From an uncultured Francisella sp. (lineage in GTDB: Bacteria; Pseudomonadota; Gammaproteobacteria; Burkholderiales; Neisseriaceae), in NCBI GenBank assembly GCA_943914555.1, contig CALUCM010000008.1, positions 1 to 54,920 on the forward strand: a stretch of DNA of 54,920 bases, given 5' to 3'. The number at the start of each line of letters is the position of its first letter. Within the stretch, counting starts at the first letter, position 1. Below are positions 36,680-45,438 of the stretch, one piece after another. The position numbers were made by a program, and so were the translations under genes. Below the pieces are notes generated by a model. That model ran no database searches. It was given only the letters and a program-made list of their open reading frames with translations, and was not told the DNA's origin.

Positions 36680-37039
36680 TTATAAATGCACTAGTTCAAT
36701 TGGACCATGGTCATCGCAATGGTCACCATGAAGATGATGTAAACGGCCATTCACAACATAATCAACATGATCACCATGCGGAATTGCTTCATGACCGCAA
36801 TCTGCCCCATGCATATGATCGGCATCATGTTCTTTTAGATGTTGCCCTTTAGTGCAGCAAGCTGGATTTTTTTCACTAATCTCAATTGTATGCTCATCAA
36901 TATGGTCTTGATGTGGATGGTGCAAATGCCCACTATGTAAATAATCAATATGGTCAATATGATAAACTGCGATGTGCCCACAGTTGGGGCCATGTTGATG
37001 CTGATGATCGCCATGACGACTATGCTGACAATCTGACAT
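36680..37039 (-). CDS. His/Cys-rich metal-binding protein with two internal repeats
   Basis: A 119-residue cytoplasmic protein in which about a quarter of residues are histidine. It has two copies of one module: HGPNCGHIAVYHIDHIDYLH with a following HHPHQDHIDEH, and HGADCGHEAIPHGDHVDYVV with a following HHLHGDHCDDH. A central linker carries PACCTKGQH. The pattern resembles a conserved uncharacterised proteobacterial family known to me as MSDCQH-type; binding of zinc or another divalent metal is inferred. The ATG at 37039 has a perfect AAGGAGG site; an upstream ATG adds ten unrelated residues. Confidence 0.88.
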   Translation of the reverse strand: MSDCQHSRHGDHQHQHGPNCGHIAVYHIDHIDYLHSGHLHHPHQDHIDEHTIEISEKNPACCTKGQHLKEHDADHMHGADCGHEAIPHGDHVDYVVNGRLHHLHGDHCDDHGPIELVHL

Positions 37040-37069
37040 AATTACCTCCTTAACAGCTACATAAATCAC

Positions 37070-37087
37070 ATGTTAATGATACAACAT
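37070..37087. promoter_or_regulatory. Inverted repeat upstream of the His-rich gene, possible operator
   Basis: ATGTT and AACAT flank an eight-base centre, 30 bases before the start codon. The arms resemble those of metal-responsive Fur-family operators, but the spacing does not fit the Zur consensus I know, so this is only a candidate. Confidence 0.22.
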
Positions 37088-37346
37088 AGTATTATTATTT
37101 ATTTCACCCAAAGCAAATCGCTATAGAACTTAACTATACGTGACGTGGCACGAAATGTTGTTTTTTCCCTTAAAGCTTAAATAATAAACATTAAGCTAAC
37201 AATACAAAAATCTTCAATTTATGAGTATAGTATAGTAACACCAGTTTAGTTATCAACAATATTTTTTATTTAAGACAACGTTTTATTTCACTGCATCTAC
37301 CGGTACAATAATGTATTAAGATCTAGCAGAGCAGCGGATAATTATA

Positions 37347-37895
37347 ATGACATTAAAACTAATCAGCATCTGGGCAAGAAAGTACCTGGTCATAGTCAAC
37401 AAGATCTGGAAAAGGATCTATAAGATATTTGCACAATCTCCCTCTCCTCGCAAATATGAAAGAGTAAGGCGCCCCTGTAATAAAGAAGATCAACTCTATT
37501 TAGTTGCTAATAATAGTTTTAGTTTAAAGCGTCTTATGAACAGAGAAGAATTCAAACTGTTTCAAAAGATTGAACGCTACCTTACGAATCAGCATCCCTC
37601 CTATAGAGTTTTTCCTCAAGTTTGCTTAGGGGAGGTATTTACTTCAAAAAATAAACTAGCCCATAGCTGCATTAATAGCAAGCGTTCAGATCTAATTATT
37701 ATCGACCGATTTGGTCACCCTATTGTGGTCATTGAATATCAAGGGGCAGGACATTTCAATGAAGATGCAATCATAAGAGATGCAGTGAAAAAGGAAATTT
37801 GTAGAAAAACAGGTGTTACTTATATGGAGTTTTCTCCTGATGATGAAGACGAAAAGCTGCAATCTATGTCAAAATTACTTGCCTCCAAAAATTAG
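37347..37895 (+). CDS. DUF2726 domain protein
   Basis: A 182-residue protein with a hydrophobic and basic N-terminus (about residues 1-28) and a DUF2726 domain from about 60 to 175. Visible signatures are LMNREEFKLFQKIERYL, RVFPQVCLGEVF, INSKRSDLIIIDRFGHPI and VIEYQGAGHF with RDAVKKEICRKTG. The D...E-Y-Q-G pattern resembles restriction-type nuclease folds (a very-short-patch-repair-like core), so a DNA-related role is possible but unproven. It stands alone upstream of a tRNA cluster. Confidence 0.82.
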   Translation: MTLKLISIWARKYLVIVNKIWKRIYKIFAQSPSPRKYERVRRPCNKEDQLYLVANNSFSLKRLMNREEFKLFQKIERYLTNQHPSYRVFPQVCLGEVFTSKNKLAHSCINSKRSDLIIIDRFGHPIVVIEYQGAGHFNEDAIIRDAVKKEICRKTGVTYMEFSPDDEDEKLQSMSKLLASKN

Positions 37896-37995
37896 CTTCA
37901 GCTAACCAGGCATGTCTATGTGCTAATCAACTCATTGTAGTGATTAATAACACACTTACCACTGAATTGACTACCACAATACCAAAAATCAAATT

Positions 37996-38086
37996 TGGTG
38001 CCCGGAGCCGGAATCGAACCGGCACGGCCGTTTTAAGAGCCGACGGATTTTAAGTCCGTTGTGTCTACCTATTCCACCACCCGGGC
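37996..38086 (-). tRNA. tRNA-Leu(UAA)
   Basis: Class II tRNA on the minus strand: acceptor GCCCGGG pairing with TCCGGGC, anticodon loop CTTAAAA (anticodon TAA), a long variable arm rich in GC, T-loop TTCGATT and an encoded CCA. Length is 91 bases. It is last in a minus-strand cluster behind two tRNA-Cys copies, echoing the Gly-Cys-Leu cluster of E. coli; here tRNA-Gly(GCC) lies separately at 45363-45438. Confidence 0.95.
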
Positions 38087-38100
38087 AAACACATATTTTT

Positions 38101-38175
38101 TGGAGGCGGGGGCGCGGATTTTAACCGGCCTAAACGGCTTTGCACACCGTCGCATCAACACTCTGCCACCCCGCC
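38101..38175 (-). pseudogene. Degenerate tRNA-Cys(GCA) copy
   Basis: Clearly a relative of the intact tRNA-Cys 25 bases upstream: acceptor GGCGGGG, anticodon stem-loop with GCA, and a CCA end. Conserved features have broken. The T-loop reads TTAAAAT instead of TTCGAAT, losing C56; the D-loop GG pair (G18-G19) has become GT; position 32 is G; and the T-stem contains an extra C, making the gene 75 bases against 74. The D-loop/T-loop contact is therefore lost on both sides. It is probably a pseudo-tRNA, although the acceptor and anticodon stems still pair. Confidence 0.7.
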
Positions 38176-38200
38176 AAATCTCTATATCCTTACTCTACTA

Positions 38201-38274
38201 TGGAGGCGAAGGTCGGAATCGAACCGGCGTCCACGGCTTTGCAGGCCGCTGCATAACCACTCTGCCACTTCGCC
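38201..38274 (-). tRNA. tRNA-Cys(GCA)
   Basis: Minus-strand cloverleaf with acceptor GGCGAAG, D-loop GTGGTTA, anticodon loop CTGCAAA (anticodon GCA), T-loop TTCGATT and an encoded CCA. Length is 74 bases. It is first in the cluster Cys, decayed Cys, Leu(UAA). Confidence 0.96.
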
Positions 38275-38813
38275 CATACCACCCTTACCACAAGTCAGTA
38301 AATTTAAATGGCATCACCCCTGCTTGGGACAAACCCTCAAACTGACACAAGGATACTAATCCTTGAGCAAAAACTAGAGCACTTCCCATCGCTAAGAGAA
38401 GCTAGCATTATGAACTAACTGGCCGCGCATGGCAAGAGCTGCTCTATAAAAAGCTGTTTTAATAAATTGGTTACTGCATTGGTCAACTCAGTCTATTGAT
38501 TTCTACGATGGACATTCTATCTATATGGTTTAAAATAATTTAGCCATCAAAATGATATATATTACTTAATTTTTATTTAACCTTGCTAGTGATTTTTTAA
38601 TTTATTTAAAGTGTGTATTCTTTCGCCCAATCGTAGGCCTAATTTGAATAAACATGACATCGAAAGCTATAGCTGTTATATCAGTGATACTTTATTAAAA
38701 CAATTGATGACATCACAATATCAACTATAGTAGACTATGAACAAAAATTTATTATAACTAGCTACAAGTACAGTAATATACCCTTCTAACTTGGGTGAGG
38801 AAAGAAAGATAGC
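38275..38813. other. Intergenic stretch without a recognisable gene
   Basis: About 540 bases between the tRNA cluster and the MmgE/PrpD pseudogene. The left part must hold the tRNA promoter, but I could not settle on a -35/-10 pair. No open frame with a ribosome binding site, terminator or repeat was seen. The composition becomes very AT-rich to the right. Confidence 0.45.
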
Positions 38814-40203
38814 ATGAGTACCAACAAAAAAAACAAATCACTAGAACTTGCAACGTTTGCCTACGACTTTTTCCATGCAGGCTATCTTCCTTTGGCTTTA
38901 TACAACAAAATTAAAATCTTACTTTACGATCAGCTGGGTTTAGAATACGCAAACAGTAAACTCCCCTGCTCCACAGCAGCTATCGATTATTTTGCGAAGT
39001 CCTCCTGCATCGGTCGCTCCCGCATAATATTCTACGGGAAGCAATTGTCAGCAGAAGCCGCTGCCACCATTAATAGTGTGTTTGGACATGCAGAAGATTT
39101 TGATGACACATGCCTTTCAGTACAAACCCATCCTGGCGCTGTTGTAATACCAGCAGTTTTCGCTGTAGCTGAAGAAAAAAATCTAACGCTAAATCAAGTA
39201 TTCTTAGCTATCCTAATGGGATATGAGATTATGCTTAGAATTGCTGACTCTGTCACTCCTGGAATTTTAGAACAAGGACACCATACCCCTTCAGCAGTTG
39301 GTCCATTTGCTGTTGCAATAGCAACAGGTTTACTACTTGGGCTTAACGTAAAAGAATTAGTCAATGCACTAGGTATTGCAGGAAGTTTTTCTTCGGGACT
39401 AACTGAATACACCCAAAGCGGTGGTTCAATAAAAAGATTCCATTGTGCCATTGGTACATCTTCTGGAATCAGGTCTTCTTATCTAGCATATAATGGAATT
39501 ACAGGACCTAGTAGCGTTCTTGACGGGGGAAAAGGATTTCTAAGAGTATTTAGTAGACAAGAACCAGATTTTTCTAAGTTAACCAATAATCTAGGCACGG
39601 ATTGGCTGATCAATAGGGTATCTTTAAAATATTTTAATTGCTGTTATTTCATTCATGCGCCGCTTGATGCGTTTCTTACCATCATTAATGAAAACTCAAT
39701 TCATTATCTTGATATTGAAAAAGTTCTTGTTGGTATCTCAAAATATGCTATCGAGCACGTAGGCACAATTAAAAAACCTATAGACTTACTTGGTGCTCAA
39801 TTCAGCCTAACTTATACTCTTGCTATGTCTGTTATATTTGGCTACCCAAAACTCGATAGTTATCGCGAATTATTACTAGACAATAAGGAAATTAATCTAT
39901 TAAGAAGAAAAGATAGAGATATACAACGATGAAGTTGCTCAATCTGAATATCCCTATAATTGGGGGGCGATAGTAACTATTTTCACTCAGAATGGTCAAT
40001 CTTTCTCTCTCAGATCAAGATATCCTAAAGGTATGCCTGAAAATCCTATGTCACTTAACGAAGTATGGGGTAAATTTAAAATTAATATCAGGACATTACC
40101 TAACGAAAAGCAAGAAAAACTACAAAAAATTTTTTTTAACGGCAATGGTCAAGAGTTGACCCACCTAAGCGCTCGAGAATTCATTTCTTACCTGATTAAC
40201 TAA
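38814..40203 (+). pseudogene. MmgE/PrpD family gene with a frameshift near its 3' end
   Basis: The family includes 2-methylcitrate dehydratase and cis-aconitate decarboxylase. The first 372 codons show AEAAATINSVFGHAEDFDDT, HPGAVVIPAVFAVAE, AILMGYEIMLRIADS and SGLTEYTQSGGSIKRFH, all typical. This frame stops at 39932, but the missing C-terminus continues in the next frame: SEYPYNWGAIVTIFTQNG, then YPKGMPENPMSLNEVWGKF, to a stop at 40201-40203. Removing one A from the AAAA at 39908-39911 restores one frame. GAGGAAAG precedes the ATG. The change is recent, since both parts are otherwise clean. Confidence 0.85.
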
Positions 40204-40353
40204 ATTGAGACAGAGGTAGCCGATAAATAGTATATTTTTATGAAAACAAATCAAGCCAATATAACTTTTCACTTACTTATTTATTCATGAAATATAAGAA
40301 ATTTCTTAAAGTTATTAAATAAAAATATGAGATATGCCTAGATTTTTTTAAAT

Positions 40354-41559
40354 ATGAATAAATTTAAAGCCTCTTCTAAAGAGTACTGGCACATCGTCGT
40401 CGCGATGTTTTTGGCAGGGCTTGCTACCTTTAATGCTCTTTATTTCTGTCAAGCCTTGTTAGTCACTTTCTCGCAAATCTTTGCCATCTCCCCCGCCATC
40501 GCTTCACTGGCAGTGTCTTTAACCACTGGATTTCTGGCTTTTGCTTTGATCCCCGCCAGCTATCTTACCCCTTATCTTGGTAAAGAAAAAATGATGCAAT
40601 ATTCTCTTCTGGGTACCACTACACTAGGGTTTATTTTGCTCATTAGTCCCAATATATATACTTTATTAATTATTCGGGCACTACAAGGTATCTTCATTGC
40701 AGGAATTCCCGCCACCGCTATGGCTTTTTTAGCTGATAAAATTGATCATCGCGATCTTCCAACAGCCATGGGCATTTATGTCGCAGGAACAAGTATTGGC
40801 GGACTAACTGGCCGCACCGTCACTGCGGTGGCCTTAGACTACGTCGATTGGAAAGTAGCTATATTCATCACCGTTTCTGTGATCGCTTTGTGTACGGTAC
40901 TTTTTCTCTATTTACTAAAACAAATTCCTGCACCAACCGCTCAAAATCCTCATATCAGTCGCTTTAACATCAATACCCAAATGAAGATATTAAGACAAGA
41001 ACTGCACAATCGACCTTTGCTGTTAATCCTCTGCAGCGGCTTTTTACTGATGGGTGGATTTGTTTCTCTCTATAACTATGCGGGATATTATTTGATGCAG
41101 CCACCCTTTAAGCTGACTGAAAAAGAAATCGGCTTAATTTTTCTCTGCTATCTCGCTGGAACCTTATCTTCTTCATTGATAGGGCAAGCGATTAAGCGAA
41201 CTCATCGTCTGCTATTGATTACCTTAAGTACTCTGCTCGTGGCTATGATCGGAGCCTCTTTAACTAGTTTACAAACTCTTCCACTCGTGATTTTGGGGAT
41301 TTTACTTTTTACCGGCGGATTCTTTGCCCTACATACCATATTAAGCTATCTAATTACCTCAGTCAGCCAACACAAAACCAGCGCTTCTTCCTTATATCTT
41401 CTTTGCTATTACGCAGGAAGTGGATTACTTGGAACTTTATTAGGCATAGTATTTTTCCATTATCAATGGCCTGGGACCATCATTACCATTGAAGGGCTAT
41501 ACGCACTATCTGGCTTACTGATACTATGTATTTTCTACCATCTTTGGCAAAAAAAATAA
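40354..41559 (+). CDS. Major facilitator superfamily transporter (YnfM-like)
   Basis: Inner-membrane transporter of 401 residues with twelve predicted hydrophobic helices and a central loop near residue 200. The segment IRALQGIFIAGIPATAMAFL is the family's helix 4-5 signature, and MGIYVAGTSIGGLTGRT the following one. The overall pattern resembles the YnfM group of putative efflux permeases; the substrate is unknown. It follows the MmgE/PrpD pseudogene in the same direction by 150 bases, so the two may have formed a catabolic unit. Confidence 0.88.
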   Translation: MNKFKASSKEYWHIVVAMFLAGLATFNALYFCQALLVTFSQIFAISPAIASLAVSLTTGFLAFALIPASYLTPYLGKEKMMQYSLLGTTTLGFILLISPNIYTLLIIRALQGIFIAGIPATAMAFLADKIDHRDLPTAMGIYVAGTSIGGLTGRTVTAVALDYVDWKVAIFITVSVIALCTVLFLYLLKQIPAPTAQNPHISRFNINTQMKILRQELHNRPLLLILCSGFLLMGGFVSLYNYAGYYLMQPPFKLTEKEIGLIFLCYLAGTLSSSLIGQAIKRTHRLLLITLSTLLVAMIGASLTSLQTLPLVILGILLFTGGFFALHTILSYLITSVSQHKTSASSLYLLCYYAGSGLLGTLLGIVFFHYQWPGTIITIEGLYALSGLLILCIFYHLWQKK

Positions 41560-41621
41560 CCCCGCGATACTTTTCTACTCTAAAGATTAATAAGTAGTAG
41601 TGCCAAACTCATAAACAAATA

Positions 41622-41636
41622 AACCTTCTTAAGGTT
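41622..41636 (-). terminator. Hairpin at the end of aceA
   Basis: AACCTT-CTT-AAGGTT overlaps the aceA stop codon, and the minus strand continues TATTTGTTT. It lies between convergent MFS and aceA genes and plausibly ends aceA transcripts. Confidence 0.45.
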
Positions 41637-42930
41637 AAAACTGGTCGGCTTCTGTAGAATCTTTTAAACCAACAACAGCAGAGTGACCACCTTGTGCAAT
41701 AGTTGTTACCGCATCATAATAACCGGCTCCTACTTCTTGTTGATGAGAAACAAAAGTATACCCTTTATCACGAGCGGCAAACTCTGGATCCTGCACTTTA
41801 TCTACATAAGCCGCCATTCCCCGCGTTTTATAATCATATGCCAAATTAAACATACTAAACCACATTGTATGAATACCGGCTAACGTAATAAATTGATATT
41901 TATACCCCATTGCCCCTAGCTCTTTTTGAAATTTCAATAAGGCTTCATCGCTTAAATTTTTTCTCCAATTGAATGATGGAGAACAATTATAGGCCAAAAA
42001 CTTACCCGGGTATTGAGCATGAATTCCTTCAGCAAATTTTTTCGCATCTGCTAAATTTGGAACTGAAGTTTCACACCATACAAGATCAACGTATGGTGCA
42101 TAAGCTAATCCACGAGAAATGGCCTGTTCAATACCAGGTTTTACACGAAAAAACCCTTCACTGGTTCTCTCTCCAGTTAAGAAAGGTTTATCATTTTCAT
42201 CATAATCATGTGTAATTAGGCTAGCAGCATCTGCATCTGTGCGACCACACAAAATAATAGGCACATCCATCACATCCGCTGCCAAACGCGCAGCTGTTAA
42301 CTTGTTAATCGCCTCGGCTGTCGGCTCTAATACTTTACCACCTAAATGTCCACATTTTTTGACTGAGGCTAATTGATCTTCCAAATGTACACCCGATGCC
42401 CCGCTTTTTATCATACTTTTAACTAACTCAAAAACGTTTAGAACACCTCCAAAACCAGCCTCCGCATCAGCTAAAATGGGCGCAAAATAGTCAACATAGT
42501 TGCTATCTCCTTTTTCAATCCCCTTTTGCCTTTGAATCTCATCAGCACGCTGCAGTGTGTTATTAACCTTATCAAGCAGAATAGGAACTGAATTAACAGG
42601 ATAGAGTGATTGATCTGGAAACATGCTATTATAGGTGTTGTTATCTCCAGCAACCTGCCAGCCAGATAAATAAAGTGCTTTCATTCCTCCTTTCACCGAC
42701 TGCATGGCCTGCCCACCAGTTAAAACACCTAAGCAATTAATATAAGGCTCATTATTCAGTAAATACCATAGTTTTTTTGATCCTTCACTAGCTACAGTAT
42801 ATTGAATCTGCATAGAGCTACGTAGATTATCCACATCAGTAGCAGTATATCTTCTCTTCACTTCCTTCCAACGCGGATCCTCTTGCCATTTTTTCTTAAT
42901 AGCATCAATTCTTCGATAACGCTCAGACAT
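41635..42930 (-). CDS. aceA: Isocitrate lyase
   Basis: Glyoxylate-shunt enzyme splitting isocitrate to glyoxylate and succinate, which allows growth on acetate or fatty acids. The catalytic loop KKCGHLGGKVL is near residue 190, with ILADAEAGFGG and the substrate residues in CGRTDADAASLI and NCSPSFNW. The chosen ATG at 42930 has AAGGAG seven bases upstream and gives 431 residues; an ATG eight codons earlier is less likely. No malate synthase gene is in the window. Confidence 0.97.
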   Translation of the reverse strand: MSERYRRIDAIKKKWQEDPRWKEVKRRYTATDVDNLRSSMQIQYTVASEGSKKLWYLLNNEPYINCLGVLTGGQAMQSVKGGMKALYLSGWQVAGDNNTYNSMFPDQSLYPVNSVPILLDKVNNTLQRADEIQRQKGIEKGDSNYVDYFAPILADAEAGFGGVLNVFELVKSMIKSGASGVHLEDQLASVKKCGHLGGKVLEPTAEAINKLTAARLAADVMDVPIILCGRTDADAASLITHDYDENDKPFLTGERTSEGFFRVKPGIEQAISRGLAYAPYVDLVWCETSVPNLADAKKFAEGIHAQYPGKFLAYNCSPSFNWRKNLSDEALLKFQKELGAMGYKYQFITLAGIHTMWFSMFNLAYDYKTRGMAAYVDKVQDPEFAARDKGYTFVSHQQEVGAGYYDAVTTIAQGGHSAVVGLKDSTEADQF

Positions 42931-43443
42931 TTTTTTCTCCTTCTCGGTATTCAAAATAGTGCATTAAACATCATTTTGTTCAACACAGCTTCGGCATGCC
43001 ACAAACAGTCCCTTATTATGTGGTCAGAACATATCCCGCCAAAAAATTAATTATACTCCAACTAGCAATTAGCTCCTTTTATAGTTCTAAATATATAAAA
43101 ACCAGCCCCTGCCCTGCATCTATCAATTTAATATAATTTGGACAGTCTGCACTTTTCAATTGAAGATATAATTTCTGTAAACACTGATACAAACATTATG
43201 TTACTAACTTAAACAGGCTTTTTTAGCTGCTTTTATCATCGTCTCTGGAAAAATAGGGCCTTAGCACTTATTTGAATTATATTTTATATGATCTCACTAT
43301 TTTGCAGCAATAAGCTAAGTTCAAAACTGACTTTTGATTTTCAGCTGGTTAATATAACCTCATTGGGTTTATTCTCTAAGAAAAGAGTTAATTCGGTAAT
43401 TTAAATCCTTTTTCCACATTTCTTTCTGAACATCAAGCAATTC
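42931..43443. other. Intergenic region upstream of aceA
   Basis: About 510 bases. A TATAAT on the minus strand (43050-43055) about 120 bases before aceA is a possible -10 element, without a convincing -35. I found no gene, no terminator with a T-tract for the PepSY gene that ends at 43444, and no regulator site that I could name. Confidence 0.4.
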
Positions 43444-45099
43444 TTACGATGACTGTTTTAATTTATGAGTAAGACCCCACAAGGTGGCAGCTATCAATAA
43501 AAGTATTAAATTAATGCTCAAGATAGTTAGATTTTGCCTATGGCTAATAACATTCATCATTGCAGCAAATGCAAATATTGCGGCAGCCAAATATAGTAAG
43601 GAGAATGGCAAGCGCATGCCCCATCGCTGTGGCAAAAAACAAGCGCACTGTGCCAAAGCCCAAGTACAGCCAAAAGCCCAAGACTGATAATCAGAACGCA
43701 TCGGCCATGAATTTGCTGTTATAGCAGTGACAGCAAATAAAACACTAAGTGCCAACACCAAACCAATGGTCATGCCCGATAGCCAGGGACGAATATATGA
43801 TGCAATACGTTCCTGCTCATGACGTTTTAGCCAAAGCCAAACACCGCTTGCCGCTAATATTGATGCCGCTAGTCCTGCCAAAGCATGTAGCCATCGACTC
43901 AATGCGCCGGCATAACGCGCAAAATGTAAAGATTTAGTCGCAATGAATCCACGTACGAAAATACCATAGTCACTAGCGCTATCATGGCTTAATAACCGCA
44001 AATCAGTTAATGCATAGTGATAATTCTCATATTTCACTGTACTAAGCTGCCAAGAGCGAGTACCTTTTAAGGTAGCATAAGCGTTCTCATCTCCCCAGTA
44101 ATGAATCAAAATTTTTCTAACACGAAAATTGGGATGCGTCTTCGCGTGATGATATAGCAACTGATCAAAACTAATCATGGGGGCCATGCGGTGAGTTACT
44201 GGGCGCTGATAAGGCGGGGGTAACATTTTTTCAATCTTTATCGGTGACTGAGCAAACGCGAGAGTCGCTAGTTGCTTTGCTAATAAGCTACCAACACCAG
44301 GGAAAATACCCGTAATCGCAATAAGCAATAGTAAGGGGCTAAACCAAAGGCCAAATAATTTATGTAGGTCATAGGCTAAGGCGCGTAAACCAACGCGCTT
44401 ATTCAATCTTAGACTTAGCAAAGAACCTTTGCGCCTTGGGTGCATGACAACACCACCCACGACCAATGCCCCCAATACAAACCCGAACAGGCTAACGAAA
44501 ATTCTGCCAGAAAATCCACTAAAAAGTGAGGTATGTAAACGATGCAGGATACCAGTCAAATCACCATAAACTCGCTGCATGGGTGGAGATATAAAAATAG
44601 GGTCACTAGACCCTGTTACTGAGCTTCCTACTGGCTTAATCCTCCAAGGCTCGCCACTTTCTTGCGGTATATCAATCTCTAATACCGTTGCACCAGAAAA
44701 AGCAGTTCTTGCCTGAGAGAAAATATCATCAAGTTTAGCACCGCTGTATGTAGGTAATGAAGAAGTAGACATCTCCCAGCTACTTAATTCAGGTTCTAAA
44801 ACAGTGAGAGAACCACTTAAACACATAACAAATAACATAGCGCCTAACACCGATCCCATCCAATGGTGACTGATCGACAGAATATGACGTAACGATAAAA
44901 ACTGTTTTCTATAAGTAAGTCCCACTGCCAACAATAAACATTGCATCAACACCGCAGCGAACATGCCGGCATAAAGACGATTCAGTGGATCACCAGAGCC
45001 CCAGCAAACACTAACTAGGGCAACACCAATACTCAGTAAAGGTGAAAAAACTAATATGAATAATCCTCGCAATGGACCATAGAAACGAGGGGATGCCAT
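43444..45099 (-). CDS. PepSY-associated transmembrane protein, probably iron-related
   Basis: Inner-membrane protein of 551 residues. Residues 1-65 hold two hydrophobic segments, then ISHHWMGSVLGAMLFVMCLSG begins the PepSY-TM core with its paired His. Periplasmic loops carry VYGDLTGILHRLHTSLF and further helices with YDLHKLFGLWFSPLLLLIAI, and the C-terminus adds several more helices. Relatives (PiuB-like) act in siderophore or ferric-iron reduction systems; this is family knowledge, not shown here. A Fur-box-like site 107 bases upstream supports an iron role. Confidence 0.85.
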   Translation of the reverse strand: MASPRFYGPLRGLFILVFSPLLSIGVALVSVCWGSGDPLNRLYAGMFAAVLMQCLLLAVGLTYRKQFLSLRHILSISHHWMGSVLGAMLFVMCLSGSLTVLEPELSSWEMSTSSLPTYSGAKLDDIFSQARTAFSGATVLEIDIPQESGEPWRIKPVGSSVTGSSDPIFISPPMQRVYGDLTGILHRLHTSLFSGFSGRIFVSLFGFVLGALVVGGVVMHPRRKGSLLSLRLNKRVGLRALAYDLHKLFGLWFSPLLLLIAITGIFPGVGSLLAKQLATLAFAQSPIKIEKMLPPPYQRPVTHRMAPMISFDQLLYHHAKTHPNFRVRKILIHYWGDENAYATLKGTRSWQLSTVKYENYHYALTDLRLLSHDSASDYGIFVRGFIATKSLHFARYAGALSRWLHALAGLAASILAASGVWLWLKRHEQERIASYIRPWLSGMTIGLVLALSVLFAVTAITANSWPMRSDYQSWAFGCTWALAQCACFLPQRWGMRLPFSLLYLAAAIFAFAAMMNVISHRQNLTILSINLILLLIAATLWGLTHKLKQSS

Positions 45100-45205
45100 A
45101 AATTAATTTCCCTATATATCAAGAAAAGATTTTTATTACCAAGTAACCAGCTAGATTGCATCTACTATGTAATATCCATTTTCTCAAAGCTACTAACGCT
45201 CTATA

Positions 45206-45224
45206 GAAATTGAAAATCATTATA
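45206..45224. promoter_or_regulatory. Fur-box-like operator
   Basis: The 19 bases GAAATTGAAAATCATTATA match 15 of 19 positions of the classical Fur box GATAATGATAATCATTATC. On the minus strand it contains TATAAT (45219-45224), a good -10 for the PepSY gene, so iron-loaded Fur would block that promoter. It also lies just before a possible small RNA on the plus strand. Confidence 0.6.
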
Positions 45225-45229
45225 TATTT

Positions 45230-45307
45230 TAAACGGTAAAGCTCACAGAACGCATATGATGTAACGTTTGCTATGAGAAAGGCGCCACTAAAGATTAGTG
45301 TTTTTTT
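45230..45307 (+). ncRNA. Putative Fur-controlled small RNA
   Basis: An orphan canonical terminator at 45286-45307 has no plus-strand gene in front of it, and the Fur box lies about 60 bases upstream. The span between could give a transcript of about 75-95 bases. It can fold into a nested stem-loop (CTCA with TGAG, and AACG with CGTT, around a CATATGATG loop), then a short single-stranded AAAGGCGC, then the terminator. This resembles the layout of iron-sparing small RNAs such as RyhB, without sequence similarity that I can see. No clear plus-strand -35/-10 pair was found, so the 5' end is a guess. Confidence 0.35.
45286..45307 (+). terminator. Orphan Rho-independent terminator
   Basis: Stem CACTAA/TTAGTG (loop AGA) is followed directly by TTTTTTT on the plus strand. 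The nearest plus-strand gene upstream is over 3.7 kb away, with the minus-strand PepSY and aceA genes between. On the minus strand the same hairpin, with an A-bulge, could weakly end the tRNA-Gly transcript. Confidence 0.7.
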
Positions 45308-45362
45308 GGCACCGAAATCAACAGAGTGAAGATGTAAGATATTGAATTTGAATATTTGAATT

Positions 45363-45438
45363 TGGAGCGGGAAACGAGTCTCGAACTCGCGACCTCAACC
45401 TTGGCAAGGTTGCGCTCTACCAACTGAGCTATTCCCGC
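45363..45438 (-). tRNA. tRNA-Gly(GCC)
   Basis: Minus-strand cloverleaf: acceptor GCGGGAA, D-loop AGTTGGTA, anticodon loop TTGCCAA (anticodon GCC), T-loop TTCGAGA and an encoded CCA. Length is 76 bases. It is a single gene, 7 kb from the Cys-Leu cluster with which it is grouped in E. coli. Confidence 0.97.

Noticed and set aside
37070..37087. A Zur box in front of the His-rich gene
   Set aside because: The inverted repeat has the wrong spacing and lacks the TATA-like centre of the Zur consensus; it is kept only as a weak operator candidate.
38061..38345. A 94-codon plus-strand open frame
   Set aside because: It lies antisense across three tRNA genes; its protein is only the reverse of tRNA sequence.
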